Positions 16,724-25,740 of a stretch of 64,000 nucleotides of DNA are shown here, piece after piece. The notes beneath the pieces are model-generated. The model was not told where the DNA came from. It searched no databases and worked only from the letters and a program-made list of their open reading frames with translations. This DNA is from Bacteroidales bacterium (GTDB lineage Bacteria; Bacteroidota; Bacteroidia; Bacteroidales; GCA-2748055): NCBI GenBank assembly GCA_023138875.1, contig JAGLOO010000052.1, forward strand, positions 16,211-80,210, given 5' to 3'. A program made the translations under genes and the position numbers. How positions within the stretch are numbered: position 1 is the first letter of the stretch; each line of letters begins with the position of its first letter.

Positions 16724-18733
16724 ATGAAAGATCTCGATTTGATAAAAAATGACCCCTGGCTGGAGCCATACCGGGCAACCATTGAGCAAAGACAGGGAAA
16801 CGCCATCGCCCGTGAAAAAGCACTTGCCGGAAAGGGTACCCTGCAATCTTTTGCAAGCGGTCATCTCTTCTTTGGCTTTCACAGGGTCCCGGATGGATGG
16901 GTGATGCGGGAGTGGGCCCCCAATGCCACCGCTATATTCCTGATCGGAACATTCAATAACTGGCAGGTAAGCGATGATTACAGGTTTGAGAAATTTGAAC
17001 ACGGGAACTGGGAAATCAGGTTTTCTTATGGTGCAATTTCCCATGGCGACCGGTATAAATTGCTGGTCCGCTGGGAAGGCGGACAGGGAGAGCGAATCCC
17101 GGCCTGGTGCAACAGGGTGGTACAGGATCCTGAAACAAAAGTATTTGATGCCCAGGTATGGATCCCTGACCAACCCTATAAATGGAAACACCCGTTGCCG
17201 GAACTTGTTAATCTCCAGCCCCTTATATACGAAGCCCACATCGGTATGGCTACGGAAGAACACAGGGTGGGAACATATTCAGAATTCAGGGAGAAGATAC
17301 TGCCGCACATTGTGCGTGGGGGGTACAACACCCTTCAGATCATGGCCATCCAGGAACATCCCTACTACGGTTCATTTGGATACCATGTATCGAACTTCTT
17401 TGCCCCTAGTTCCAGATTCGGTACACCTGACGAGCTGAAAGAGCTCATTGACGCGGCACATGGCCATGGATTGGCAGTGATCATGGATATCGTCCATTCC
17501 CATGCCGTTAAAAATGAGATTGAAGGGATCGGTAGATTCGACGGCGATCCGGGCCAGTTCTTTCATGGGGGTAACAGGCGCGAACATACCGCCTGGGATT
17601 CCCTGTGCTTTGATTACGGTAAAAATGAAGTAACTCATTTCCTGCTTTCAAATGTGAACTACTGGCTCACGGAATTCAGGTTTGACGGATTCAGGTTTGA
17701 CGGTGTTACCAGTATGCTCTATTATGATCATGGGCTTGAACGTGATTTCACGAGTTATGATTTCTACTTCGACGGGGGACAGGACGAAGATGCCATTACT
17801 TATCTGTCACTGGCCAACAAGATGATGCAGGAGATCAGGCCGGGAGCCATTTCCATTGCCGAAGATATGAGCGGATATCCGGGACTTGCTGTACCCGTTG
17901 AAAAAGGAGGAGTTGGATTTAATTATCGACTGGCCATGGGAACACCCGATTACTGGATCAGGACCATCAAAGAACGACCAGACGAACAGTGGAATATGCC
18001 TGAGATTTTTCATGAACTGACATCCAAAAGGACCGATGAAAAAACAGTAGGATATGCCGAATCCCATGACCAGGCCCTGGTGGGAGACAAAACCATCATT
18101 TTCCGGTTGATTGACAAGGAGATGTACTGGCACATGAACAAGAATTCTCAGAGTCTGTTGGTGGACAGGGGAATGGCTCTGCATAAAATGATCCGGCTAA
18201 TCACCGCCGTTACGGCCGGTAATGGATACCTCACTTTTATGAGCAACGAGTTCGGTCACCCCGAATGGATCGACTTCCCCAGGGAGGGGAACAACTGGTC
18301 CTATCAATATGCCCGGCGCCAGTGGAGCCTGATTGAGAACAGAGAGCTGAGGTACCACTTTCTGTCAGACTTCGACCGGAATATGATCCATTTAATCAGA
18401 GAGTTTGGGATCTATAGCACCCATTGCAACCACGTTAAATCGGACCAGGGCGATCTGGTTATTGCATTCGAACGGCAGGGGTTGCTGTTTGTATTTAATT
18501 TCCACCCCACACAATCCTACACCGATTACGGACTTGCCGTGGATGCAGGTAAGTATAAAACCCTTCTCTGTACCGATCAGCTTGAATTTGGTGGATTCGG
18601 AAGGTACGATGTTCAAATCATACACCGTTCCATGGTGGAGCGATCCTTCGGATGGAAACATAATCTGAAACTCTACCTGCCTTCCAGGACAGGCATTGTT
18701 TTGCAACGGCAGGAGATACCCAGGGTAAGATAA
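16724..18733 (+). CDS. glgB: 1,4-alpha-glucan branching enzyme, eukaryote-like GH13 type
   Basis: A 669-residue branching enzyme that cuts alpha-1,4-glucan and rejoins chains through alpha-1,6 bonds. An N-terminal CBM48-like domain (REWAPNATAIFLIGTFNNWQ) precedes the GH13 barrel. The nucleophile Asp lies in RFDGVTSMLYYDHG near residue 326, the acid/base Glu in SIAEDMSGYPG near 379, and the third Asp in YAESHDQALVGD near 449. These motif forms are those of the eukaryotic GBE1/SBE group (GH13_8) rather than the usual bacterial GlgB. It is convergent with the glycogen operon that ends at 18755 and completes that pathway. Confidence 0.92.
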   Translation: MKDLDLIKNDPWLEPYRATIEQRQGNAIAREKALAGKGTLQSFASGHLFFGFHRVPDGWVMREWAPNATAIFLIGTFNNWQVSDDYRFEKFEHGNWEIRFSYGAISHGDRYKLLVRWEGGQGERIPAWCNRVVQDPETKVFDAQVWIPDQPYKWKHPLPELVNLQPLIYEAHIGMATEEHRVGTYSEFREKILPHIVRGGYNTLQIMAIQEHPYYGSFGYHVSNFFAPSSRFGTPDELKELIDAAHGHGLAVIMDIVHSHAVKNEIEGIGRFDGDPGQFFHGGNRREHTAWDSLCFDYGKNEVTHFLLSNVNYWLTEFRFDGFRFDGVTSMLYYDHGLERDFTSYDFYFDGGQDEDAITYLSLANKMMQEIRPGAISIAEDMSGYPGLAVPVEKGGVGFNYRLAMGTPDYWIRTIKERPDEQWNMPEIFHELTSKRTDEKTVGYAESHDQALVGDKTIIFRLIDKEMYWHMNKNSQSLLVDRGMALHKMIRLITAVTAGNGYLTFMSNEFGHPEWIDFPREGNNWSYQYARRQWSLIENRELRYHFLSDFDRNMIHLIREFGIYSTHCNHVKSDQGDLVIAFERQGLLFVFNFHPTQSYTDYGLAVDAGKYKTLLCTDQLEFGGFGRYDVQIIHRSMVERSFGWKHNLKLYLPSRTGIVLQRQEIPRVR

Positions 18734-18754
18734 CTCTGGTGCCGCAGTTCAACA

Positions 18755-21700
18755 CTAGATCCACCGCACAAGCGGAAAATCCATCCTGTGGGGGACCATG
18801 TCATGTTTGGGATAGATCCTGAAACCAATATCGAACAATCCAGTTTCGTCTACATTCTGAACAAAGGTATATTCGGCCACAGATCCCTCACTCTTTGTGC
18901 AATCAAAGTCAAGCGTACCCCTGAAAACTGATTGCTCATTCCCACTGGCACTGTTGGTCAGCACCATCTCGACCCCAATCTCCTCTGAAGACAAACCATC
19001 CAGGTCCAGGACAACCCTGCCTGTATATGTTTCTCCAACTATGAACTCTTCCCTGGTCACATCGGGGATATCATATTCCAGCACCCTGATGTTTTTCCAG
19101 TGTGTCAGGACCCTGTGCTTCCAGCGGGCAAGATCTTTGGGAATCTGGTAATCCTCTTTCTTCAGCTTCAGGGTTCGATTGTACAACTTCATGTAAAACC
19201 GGTCGATATAATCCCGAATCATCCTGTTCATGGTGAATTCCGGGGCTACATGGGCAATATTATTCCTGATCATACCCACCCAGTCCTCCGGGATATCATC
19301 TTTAGTGCGCCGGTAGAATTTTTCAGTTATATCGTTTTCAAGCAGGGTATAAATGCGTTCGGCATCCAGCTCATCCTGCAGTTCCTGGTCGTCAAAGGAA
19401 CGCTCAATGGGTAACGCCCATCCTGAGTCCTCACGGTACCCTTCAGCCCACCATCCATCCAGCACACTAAAATGCATGGTCCCGTTCATAACCGCCTTCT
19501 CTCCACTGGTACCGGATGCTTCAAGCGGCCGGGTCGGTGTATTCAGCCATATGTCCACACCTCGCACAAGCTGTTTAGCCAGCTGGATATCATAATTCTG
19601 CAGGAACACGATCTTGCCGGTAAACTCGGGGCGTTTGGAAATACCCACGATCATTTTGATCAGGTCCTGACCGGGAATATCCCTGGGATGAGCTTTTCCT
19701 GCAAATACAAACTGGACCGGTTTTTCAGGATTGTTGACTATCCTTGCCAGGCGGTCCAGATCCCTGAATAACAGGTGTGCACGCTTATAGGTGGCAAACC
19801 TGCGGGCAAATCCGATGGTCAGTGCATCTTTGTTTAAAGCTGTAGAAATCTCCAGCATTTTTCCTGGATTGTCCATTATCCTGGTGGATGCCACAGCCAG
19901 CCGTTCCTTGATGTAATTGATGAGCGCTTCCCTCTCCTCCGATTTGAGGTCCCAGATCTCACGGTCGGGCACCAGTTTGATCCGGTCCCACATCATCCGG
20001 TCCTCCTGCCTGGAAAAGCAATCCTCTCCAAAGCACTTTTCATACAATTTTTTCCAATCTGGTCCCAGCCAGGTGGGCAGGTGTACCCCGTTGGTCACAT
20101 ACCCCACATGCAACTCCTCGGCCAGATAACCTGGCCACAGACCTGTGAACATTTCCCGTGAGACCTGCCCATGAAGTTTGCTAACACCATTGACCTCCTG
20201 GGACAATTTTACAGCCAGTACACTCATGGAGAATTTCTCATGGATCTGGTTTGGATGGTACCTGCCCAGGTTCATAAACTGGTTCCAGCTGATCTGCAGG
20301 CGCTCTGGATAATGGGCAATATAGGTACGAAGCAGATCTTCGTCAAATGAATCATGTCCGGCCGGTACAGGTGTATGTGTAGTAAATAAATTGGATGCCC
20401 GTATCACTTCCACGGCCTCGGGGAATGTCATTTTTTTATCCTGAATGAATTCTCTCAGCCGCTCCAGGCTGGTAAACGCAGCATGTCCCTCATTGCAATG
20501 GTACAGATCGGTTTCCTGACCTATGCTGCGCAGGACCCTGATCCCGCCAATTCCCAGCAGGATCTCCTGTTTCAACCTGATTTCGTTATCTCCGCCATAC
20601 AGATTGTGGGTAATCCCCCGGTCCCCTTCCTGGTTGGCCTCGTAATCGGTGTCCATCAAATAGAGTGGAACCCTTCCCACCTTAACCTTCCATATCCTGG
20701 CATGCAGTGTTCTTCCAGGCAGGACGATCTGCACCTCCTTCCAGTTTCCATGGTCATCCCTGACAGGGGAAACCGGCAACCTTGAAAAATCCTGGGCATC
20801 ACTGAGGACCACCTGTTCACCACCGGCAGATATGACCTGGCGGAAATACCCATACCTGTAAAGCAATCCCACTCCGATCATATTGATGTTATAGTCACTG
20901 GCCTCTTTCAGGTAATCACCGGCCAGGAGCCCCAAACCACCGCTGAAAGTCTTCAGCGTATTGTGCAATCCATATTCCATACTGAAATAGGATATGGAGG
21001 GCATCTCCTTTTTTTGTGGCTCAGTCATATAGGCAGTAAAAGCTCCATGCACTTTTAGCAACCTGTCCATGAATTCACTGTCCTTTTCAAGTTTCTTCAA
21101 CGTATCATTAGGAAGCCGTTCAAGCAATTCAACAGGATTCTCCCCCACTTCGCTCCAGAGTTCCCTGTCAATGGAATCAAACAGGTCAATGGCGTCCTGG
21201 GTCCATGACCACCACAGGTTTCGGGAAAGCTCTTCCAGTGGTTTAAGCTGTGCGGGAATATGCTGCTGAACGAGCATACGTCTCCAGTGAGGATGAATAT
21301 CCACCAGCGCCTGTTCGGTCTCCGGAAGCTTTTCAATACGCTTCTTTTCATAGTAGGTAGACTCCTTGCCTGAAGCACTTTCAAGTGCACGGTCATATGC
21401 CTGCCAGTAATTACTGATCAGGTTTTCCCAGAGGGCGATCCTGGATATGGAGAAAGCCCCCTCTCTCTCTTTTTCTCTGGCCCCTTCCAGCAGTTTGCAA
21501 TAATCAAGGATCGCATTGCTGATACCTGTCACCACATCGCTGTCGTTGAAATCATCCCGGGGTATAACTTTAATTCCTTTTACCTCTTCCTTATACTCAT
21601 TGTTGACCCATAAACCAAATCCGGTCAGGGTTGTGGTTACAGTGGGAATACTGAAGGCCAGGCTTTCCAAAGGCGTATATCCCCACGGTTCATAGTAAGA

Positions 21701-22990
21701 CGGGAAGATGGTCAGATCCAATCCGATCAACACATCGTAGTAAGCCAGGTTGAATACACCATCATTTCCATTCAGGTATGAGGGTACAAATACAACCTTT
21801 ACCCGGTCATCTTTACCATTCTCCAGTCCGTTGCTGCGGATGCGGTTGAGAATCAGGTCATGTTCGGCATAATGAAGGTTATGGGTAAGATGTTTCTCTT
21901 TTAAATCCTGATCCTTCTCCTGGTCAAGCACTTCCAACAGGTCCTTACGGGGTCCGTAGTGATTGGCAGGAATAAGAATGAAAGCTACGGCTGTACCTTT
22001 ACAATTTCTAATCTTGTTCATCTCTCCAAGGGCATCAATAAAAAGATCAATCCCCTTGTTCCTGAATTCATACCTGCCGCTGGTCGCCATAAGAAGGGCA
22101 TCCTCAGGAATGGCCTCGCCTGTAATTGCGGAAGCGACCTTGAGCATCCGCTCCCTGGCAACCTGCCTTTTATGGTCAAAAACCTTTTCCCCAGGAACAA
22201 AACCATCCTCGAATCCATTGGGCAGGACCACATCCACCTCCCTCTCATGAAACTGGAGACACTCCTTGGCAGTCAATTCACTTACCGTAGTAAATGCATC
22301 CGCGTTATTGCCGGCCAACTTTTCAAGGGAGTGTTTTGCAATGATGTTCAACTCCCTGGCTTTCTGGTTACCATTCAGATGCTCCATGTTACTGTACAGG
22401 GCCTGGTTATTCCCGGCTATGGAGCGCCCCACCGAGGTAGCATGGGTAGTGAATACTGTTCCAACGCGTGGCTGATGCTTCTCCAGGTACAACAAACCTG
22501 CTCCGGTTTGCCACTCATGGAACTGCGCCACGATGTTCTGATCTTCCAGTTCATAATACCTGGAAAAACTCTCAATGACTTTTCCGGCAGCATAGCCAAA
22601 CAGGGCAGGTTCTACGTAATCCCACTGACCTGTTATGGAATCCAGGTGATAGCTCTCCCACAGGCTTTTAAAGATTTCGTTTTTCTGGTTGAAAAAGGTT
22701 GTGAAATCAAGCACCACGGCAATGGGTCTTCCAGTGATCTTCCAGCGTCCGATCCTGACCCGTATCCCCTGTTTTGCCGCACCCTCCCTCCAATCTGAAT
22801 AGAGACTGTTATCTTCCTCAAATTCAGGGTGCTCCTGGCTCTCCCTCCACACATCAGGCCCAATGGTAATGTACTTGTCATTCAATTGCTTTACAACGGA
22901 TAATGCTTTCGTAGAGATTACCGTGTGGATCCCTCCGATTTTATTACATACTTCCCAACTAACCTCGAATAAATAATCAGGCCTGTTCAT
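18755..22990 (-). CDS. Fused GT3 glycogen synthase and GT35 alpha-glucan phosphorylase
   Basis: A 1411-residue two-domain protein. Residues 1 to ~550 are a eukaryotic-type glycogen synthase (GT3): it opens LFEVSWEVCNKIGGIHTVIS and carries the catalytic E-x7-E in YYEPWGYTPLES near residue 433. Residues ~570 to ~1290 are a GlgP-type phosphorylase: it starts around HIPAQLKPLEELSRNLWWSW, and the pyridoxal-phosphate lysine is in EASGTSGEKAVMNGTMHFS near residue 1165. About 120 C-terminal residues form a beta-rich tail. The frame is intact with no slippery site, so the fusion is real. The ATG at 22990 was preferred over a TTG nine bases upstream. It is the last gene of the glycogen operon. Confidence 0.92.
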   Translation of the reverse strand: MNRPDYLFEVSWEVCNKIGGIHTVISTKALSVVKQLNDKYITIGPDVWRESQEHPEFEEDNSLYSDWREGAAKQGIRVRIGRWKITGRPIAVVLDFTTFFNQKNEIFKSLWESYHLDSITGQWDYVEPALFGYAAGKVIESFSRYYELEDQNIVAQFHEWQTGAGLLYLEKHQPRVGTVFTTHATSVGRSIAGNNQALYSNMEHLNGNQKARELNIIAKHSLEKLAGNNADAFTTVSELTAKECLQFHEREVDVVLPNGFEDGFVPGEKVFDHKRQVARERMLKVASAITGEAIPEDALLMATSGRYEFRNKGIDLFIDALGEMNKIRNCKGTAVAFILIPANHYGPRKDLLEVLDQEKDQDLKEKHLTHNLHYAEHDLILNRIRSNGLENGKDDRVKVVFVPSYLNGNDGVFNLAYYDVLIGLDLTIFPSYYEPWGYTPLESLAFSIPTVTTTLTGFGLWVNNEYKEEVKGIKVIPRDDFNDSDVVTGISNAILDYCKLLEGAREKEREGAFSISRIALWENLISNYWQAYDRALESASGKESTYYEKKRIEKLPETEQALVDIHPHWRRMLVQQHIPAQLKPLEELSRNLWWSWTQDAIDLFDSIDRELWSEVGENPVELLERLPNDTLKKLEKDSEFMDRLLKVHGAFTAYMTEPQKKEMPSISYFSMEYGLHNTLKTFSGGLGLLAGDYLKEASDYNINMIGVGLLYRYGYFRQVISAGGEQVVLSDAQDFSRLPVSPVRDDHGNWKEVQIVLPGRTLHARIWKVKVGRVPLYLMDTDYEANQEGDRGITHNLYGGDNEIRLKQEILLGIGGIRVLRSIGQETDLYHCNEGHAAFTSLERLREFIQDKKMTFPEAVEVIRASNLFTTHTPVPAGHDSFDEDLLRTYIAHYPERLQISWNQFMNLGRYHPNQIHEKFSMSVLAVKLSQEVNGVSKLHGQVSREMFTGLWPGYLAEELHVGYVTNGVHLPTWLGPDWKKLYEKCFGEDCFSRQEDRMMWDRIKLVPDREIWDLKSEEREALINYIKERLAVASTRIMDNPGKMLEISTALNKDALTIGFARRFATYKRAHLLFRDLDRLARIVNNPEKPVQFVFAGKAHPRDIPGQDLIKMIVGISKRPEFTGKIVFLQNYDIQLAKQLVRGVDIWLNTPTRPLEASGTSGEKAVMNGTMHFSVLDGWWAEGYREDSGWALPIERSFDDQELQDELDAERIYTLLENDITEKFYRRTKDDIPEDWVGMIRNNIAHVAPEFTMNRMIRDYIDRFYMKLYNRTLKLKKEDYQIPKDLARWKHRVLTHWKNIRVLEYDIPDVTREEFIVGETYTGRVVLDLDGLSSEEIGVEMVLTNSASGNEQSVFRGTLDFDCTKSEGSVAEYTFVQNVDETGLFDIGFRIYPKHDMVPHRMDFPLVRWI

Positions 22991-23018
22991 ACTTCTCAAA
23001 TGTTTCTGAAATTATATG

Positions 23019-24416
23019 CTACTTTTTTGTCTTCACTGATGTTCCGGTGCTTCTCTTTTTAGCAGCCGTGGCTATTTTTGCTACCGGTTTCTTCTTAGCA
23101 GTCTCTTTTTTGGCAGCAGTTCCTGTAGTCCTCTTTTTTGCCGCAAGACGCTTCTCCATCTTCACAAGTTGTTCATCCTTCTCGCTGATGATCTTGCTCA
23201 GTCTGGCAATGTCATCATCCACGGACACCTTACTTGCAGCATGAACGCGAATCTCAAAATCGCTTAATACATTCATATAATTAATGAATGCATCATAGGG
23301 ATTGTTATATGGATTGAAATAGGAGTGGACTTCTCCATCAGAAAAGAACTTGGTGGACATATAATAAAAATGATCACTTACCTGCAGGTACGCAAAGTCC
23401 TGCCGGATCGTTTCATCATTGGTGGCATACACTTTCTCACCCAAAGAATAGAGCTTATCGAAGGCTTCCTGTTGCATTTCATTTCCAAGCCATGCCGTGA
23501 GGTCACGCTCTTCATCGGCCCATGAAATGGGATTGGGTACATTGGCCGCTGCAATCACCTGCAGGTTTTTGGCCACCTCCGAAGGAGTACTGAAGCTGAA
23601 AGGAGATTTCCTGAAAACACTATCAGGCAGGGCTTTCAGAAAATCAAAAATGCCGGTCTCTTCCCATTGATGCTCACCAAAAGTCTCATAATCCATGAAC
23701 AGGTTGATTACCTCCTCGTTTTCCGGGGTCTGATTCAGCCAGTCCACAAATTTATCCGCAGTCAGCGGATATTCCGGCCAGCTCGTATTAGAGAACCTGA
23801 AAGCAATATCGTCGCTGAGTTTAAAATTCTTAAGCAATAGTTTTAGTTTGGGATTGATGGCGTTGCAGTACAGGAAATTGGGGCTTTTCCAACCCAGTAC
23901 GTGCTTTGCTCCTTCGGTGAGCATGGCTTTATACCCCATGTCGGCTACAATAGAACCGATTTCATCCGAATAAATAAGTTCTGTATTCCTGAACACCCCG
24001 GGATCCTGTCCGAAATGTTCCTTGATCAGCTCCCTGTGGGCCTTCACCTGGCGTTCGAATTCCGCCCTGTCCTTCAGCGCACTGAGGGAATGCGCGTATG
24101 TTTCTGAGAGAAACTCCACATGACCTGTGTCGGCCAGTTTACGGAAGCTCTCAAGTACTTCAGGTTCATAGAGCCTGAACTGTTCCATGGCAATGCCTGA
24201 GATGGAGAAAGCGATCTTGAATCGATCCCCGTGTTTTTCGATCAGATCAAGCATCAATGCGTTGGCAGGCAGGTAACATTTCTCAGCCACTTTATGAAGG
24301 ATCGATTCATTGGAATAATCATCATAATAGTAGTGATCGTGCCCAATGTCAAAGAAACGGTATCTTCTGAACCGGAACGGCTGGTGGACCTGGAAATACA
24401 AACAAATGGTTCTCAT
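23019..24416 (-). CDS. Glycoside hydrolase family 57 alpha-amylase-like enzyme
   Basis: A 465-residue cytoplasmic GH57 enzyme. It opens MRTICLYFQVHQPFRFRRYR, the conserved first strand. The nucleophile Glu is in FRNTELIYSDEIG and the acid/base Asp in LFMDYETFGEHQWEE. GH57 members cleave or transfer alpha-1,4-glucan; this one resembles those kept beside a GT4 enzyme and debranching enzyme in Bacteroides. The final ~70 residues start with a coiled-coil segment and end in an Ala/Lys/Thr-rich basic tail (TAAKKETAKKKPVAK), which is not part of the catalytic domain. It has no signal peptide. It lies 17 bases after the GT4 gene. Confidence 0.9.
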   Translation of the reverse strand: MRTICLYFQVHQPFRFRRYRFFDIGHDHYYYDDYSNESILHKVAEKCYLPANALMLDLIEKHGDRFKIAFSISGIAMEQFRLYEPEVLESFRKLADTGHVEFLSETYAHSLSALKDRAEFERQVKAHRELIKEHFGQDPGVFRNTELIYSDEIGSIVADMGYKAMLTEGAKHVLGWKSPNFLYCNAINPKLKLLLKNFKLSDDIAFRFSNTSWPEYPLTADKFVDWLNQTPENEEVINLFMDYETFGEHQWEETGIFDFLKALPDSVFRKSPFSFSTPSEVAKNLQVIAAANVPNPISWADEERDLTAWLGNEMQQEAFDKLYSLGEKVYATNDETIRQDFAYLQVSDHFYYMSTKFFSDGEVHSYFNPYNNPYDAFINYMNVLSDFEIRVHAASKVSVDDDIARLSKIISEKDEQLVKMEKRLAAKKRTTGTAAKKETAKKKPVAKIATAAKKRSTGTSVKTKK

Positions 24417-24433
24417 ATGGAAATGTTATATTT

Positions 24434-25720
24434 TTACTGAATGAATTCCCTGTATATGGAATGGACTCTTTTTCCCGAATTTTCCCACTTCATATCATTC
24501 ACTTCCTGAACACCATACTTTCTGAACATTTGCGAAAGTGATGGATAATTCAACAGACCATAGATGGCATCGGCTAAACCATCCACATCCCAGAAGTCTA
24601 CCTTAAATGTATACTTGAGGATTTCGGCCACCCCAGACTGATGAGAGATAATCGAAGGAACGTTGGACTGCATGGCCTCCAGGGGAGAGATCCCAAAAGG
24701 TTCTGAAACCGAAGGCATCACATAGACATCACTGATGGAAAACATCCGGAATACATCATCACCCTTTAAAAAGCCGGTGTAGTGGAACCTGTCGGAAATA
24801 CCCAGTGACGCTGTCCAGTGGATCATTTTTTCCAGCATTTCCCCGCTCCCGGCCATCACAAACCTCACATTGTCCATTTTCTGTAAGACTTTATGTGCAG
24901 CCTGCACAAAGTATTCCGGACCCTTTTGCAGGGTGATCCTGCCCAGGAAAGTGACTACCTTATCATTGATCCCCCGCTTCAGTTTCAACTTCTCATGATC
25001 GGGCAAGGGATCCACTGCATTGTAAACCGTAACTACCTTATCGGGGTGGATTCCATATTTTTCAATCACCGTATTGCGGGTCAGGTTACTCACCGCAATG
25101 ATTTTATCGGCCAGGTGCATCCCCATCTTTTCAATCTCAAATACAGTGGGATTCACCTTTCCCCCGCTCCTGTCAAAATCTGTTGCATGAACATGGATGA
25201 CCAGGGGTTTACCGGAAGCCCTCTTTGCTGCGATGCCTGCCGGATAGGTAAGCCAATCATGGGCATGGATGATGTCGAATTCATCTTTCAATGCGATCTC
25301 TCCTGCTACAACTGCATAATTGGCAATCTCCTCGTAAAGATTCTTACCGTATTTGCCTGTAAATTTGAGTTTACCACCCAGTTTGGTCTCCACAAAACGC
25401 TTGCCCTGGTGTTCAGCCTTATTCACCAGTTCCTCATACTCCTCGGGCGTAGTGTAGGGTATAAGGTTAGAATTAATCTCAATATAGGAGAGGTCCTTCA
25501 GATATTGCTGATCCTTTACACTCCTGATGTCAATAGAAACATCCCCTGCACCCAGCAAACGAATCCTGTTCTGATCCTCATCTCCATATGCTTTAGGTAC
25601 CACAAACAAAATATCCAGGCCGGGGATGGATGACATACCACGGGTCAACCCATAACAGGCTGTCCCCAGTCCTCCCGAAATATGTGGTGGAAATTCCCAC
25701 CCAAACATCAGTACCCTCAT
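24434..25720 (-). CDS. Glycosyltransferase family 4, glycogen-synthase-like
   Basis: A 428-residue GT-B enzyme. The N-terminus MRVLMFGWEFPPHISGGLGT is typical of GT4/GT5 enzymes that bind ADP- or UDP-sugars. FDIIHAHDWLTYPAGIAAKR contains the HDW motif, and SVSEPFGISPLEAMQSNVPS carries the E-x7-E site near residue 340. It is placed between the debranching enzyme and GH57 genes (gaps of 20 and 17 bases), so it probably takes part in alpha-glucan synthesis or remodelling. The exact donor and acceptor cannot be read from sequence. Confidence 0.87.
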   Translation of the reverse strand: MRVLMFGWEFPPHISGGLGTACYGLTRGMSSIPGLDILFVVPKAYGDEDQNRIRLLGAGDVSIDIRSVKDQQYLKDLSYIEINSNLIPYTTPEEYEELVNKAEHQGKRFVETKLGGKLKFTGKYGKNLYEEIANYAVVAGEIALKDEFDIIHAHDWLTYPAGIAAKRASGKPLVIHVHATDFDRSGGKVNPTVFEIEKMGMHLADKIIAVSNLTRNTVIEKYGIHPDKVVTVYNAVDPLPDHEKLKLKRGINDKVVTFLGRITLQKGPEYFVQAAHKVLQKMDNVRFVMAGSGEMLEKMIHWTASLGISDRFHYTGFLKGDDVFRMFSISDVYVMPSVSEPFGISPLEAMQSNVPSIISHQSGVAEILKYTFKVDFWDVDGLADAIYGLLNYPSLSQMFRKYGVQEVNDMKWENSGKRVHSIYREFIQ

Positions 25721-25740
25721 ACAATCGAGATATTGAAATA

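Noticed and set aside
21959..22798. A 279-codon open frame on the plus strand inside the synthase-phosphorylase gene
   Set aside because: It is antisense to the strongly conserved GT3 domain, and its translation shows no domain and no ribosome-binding site.
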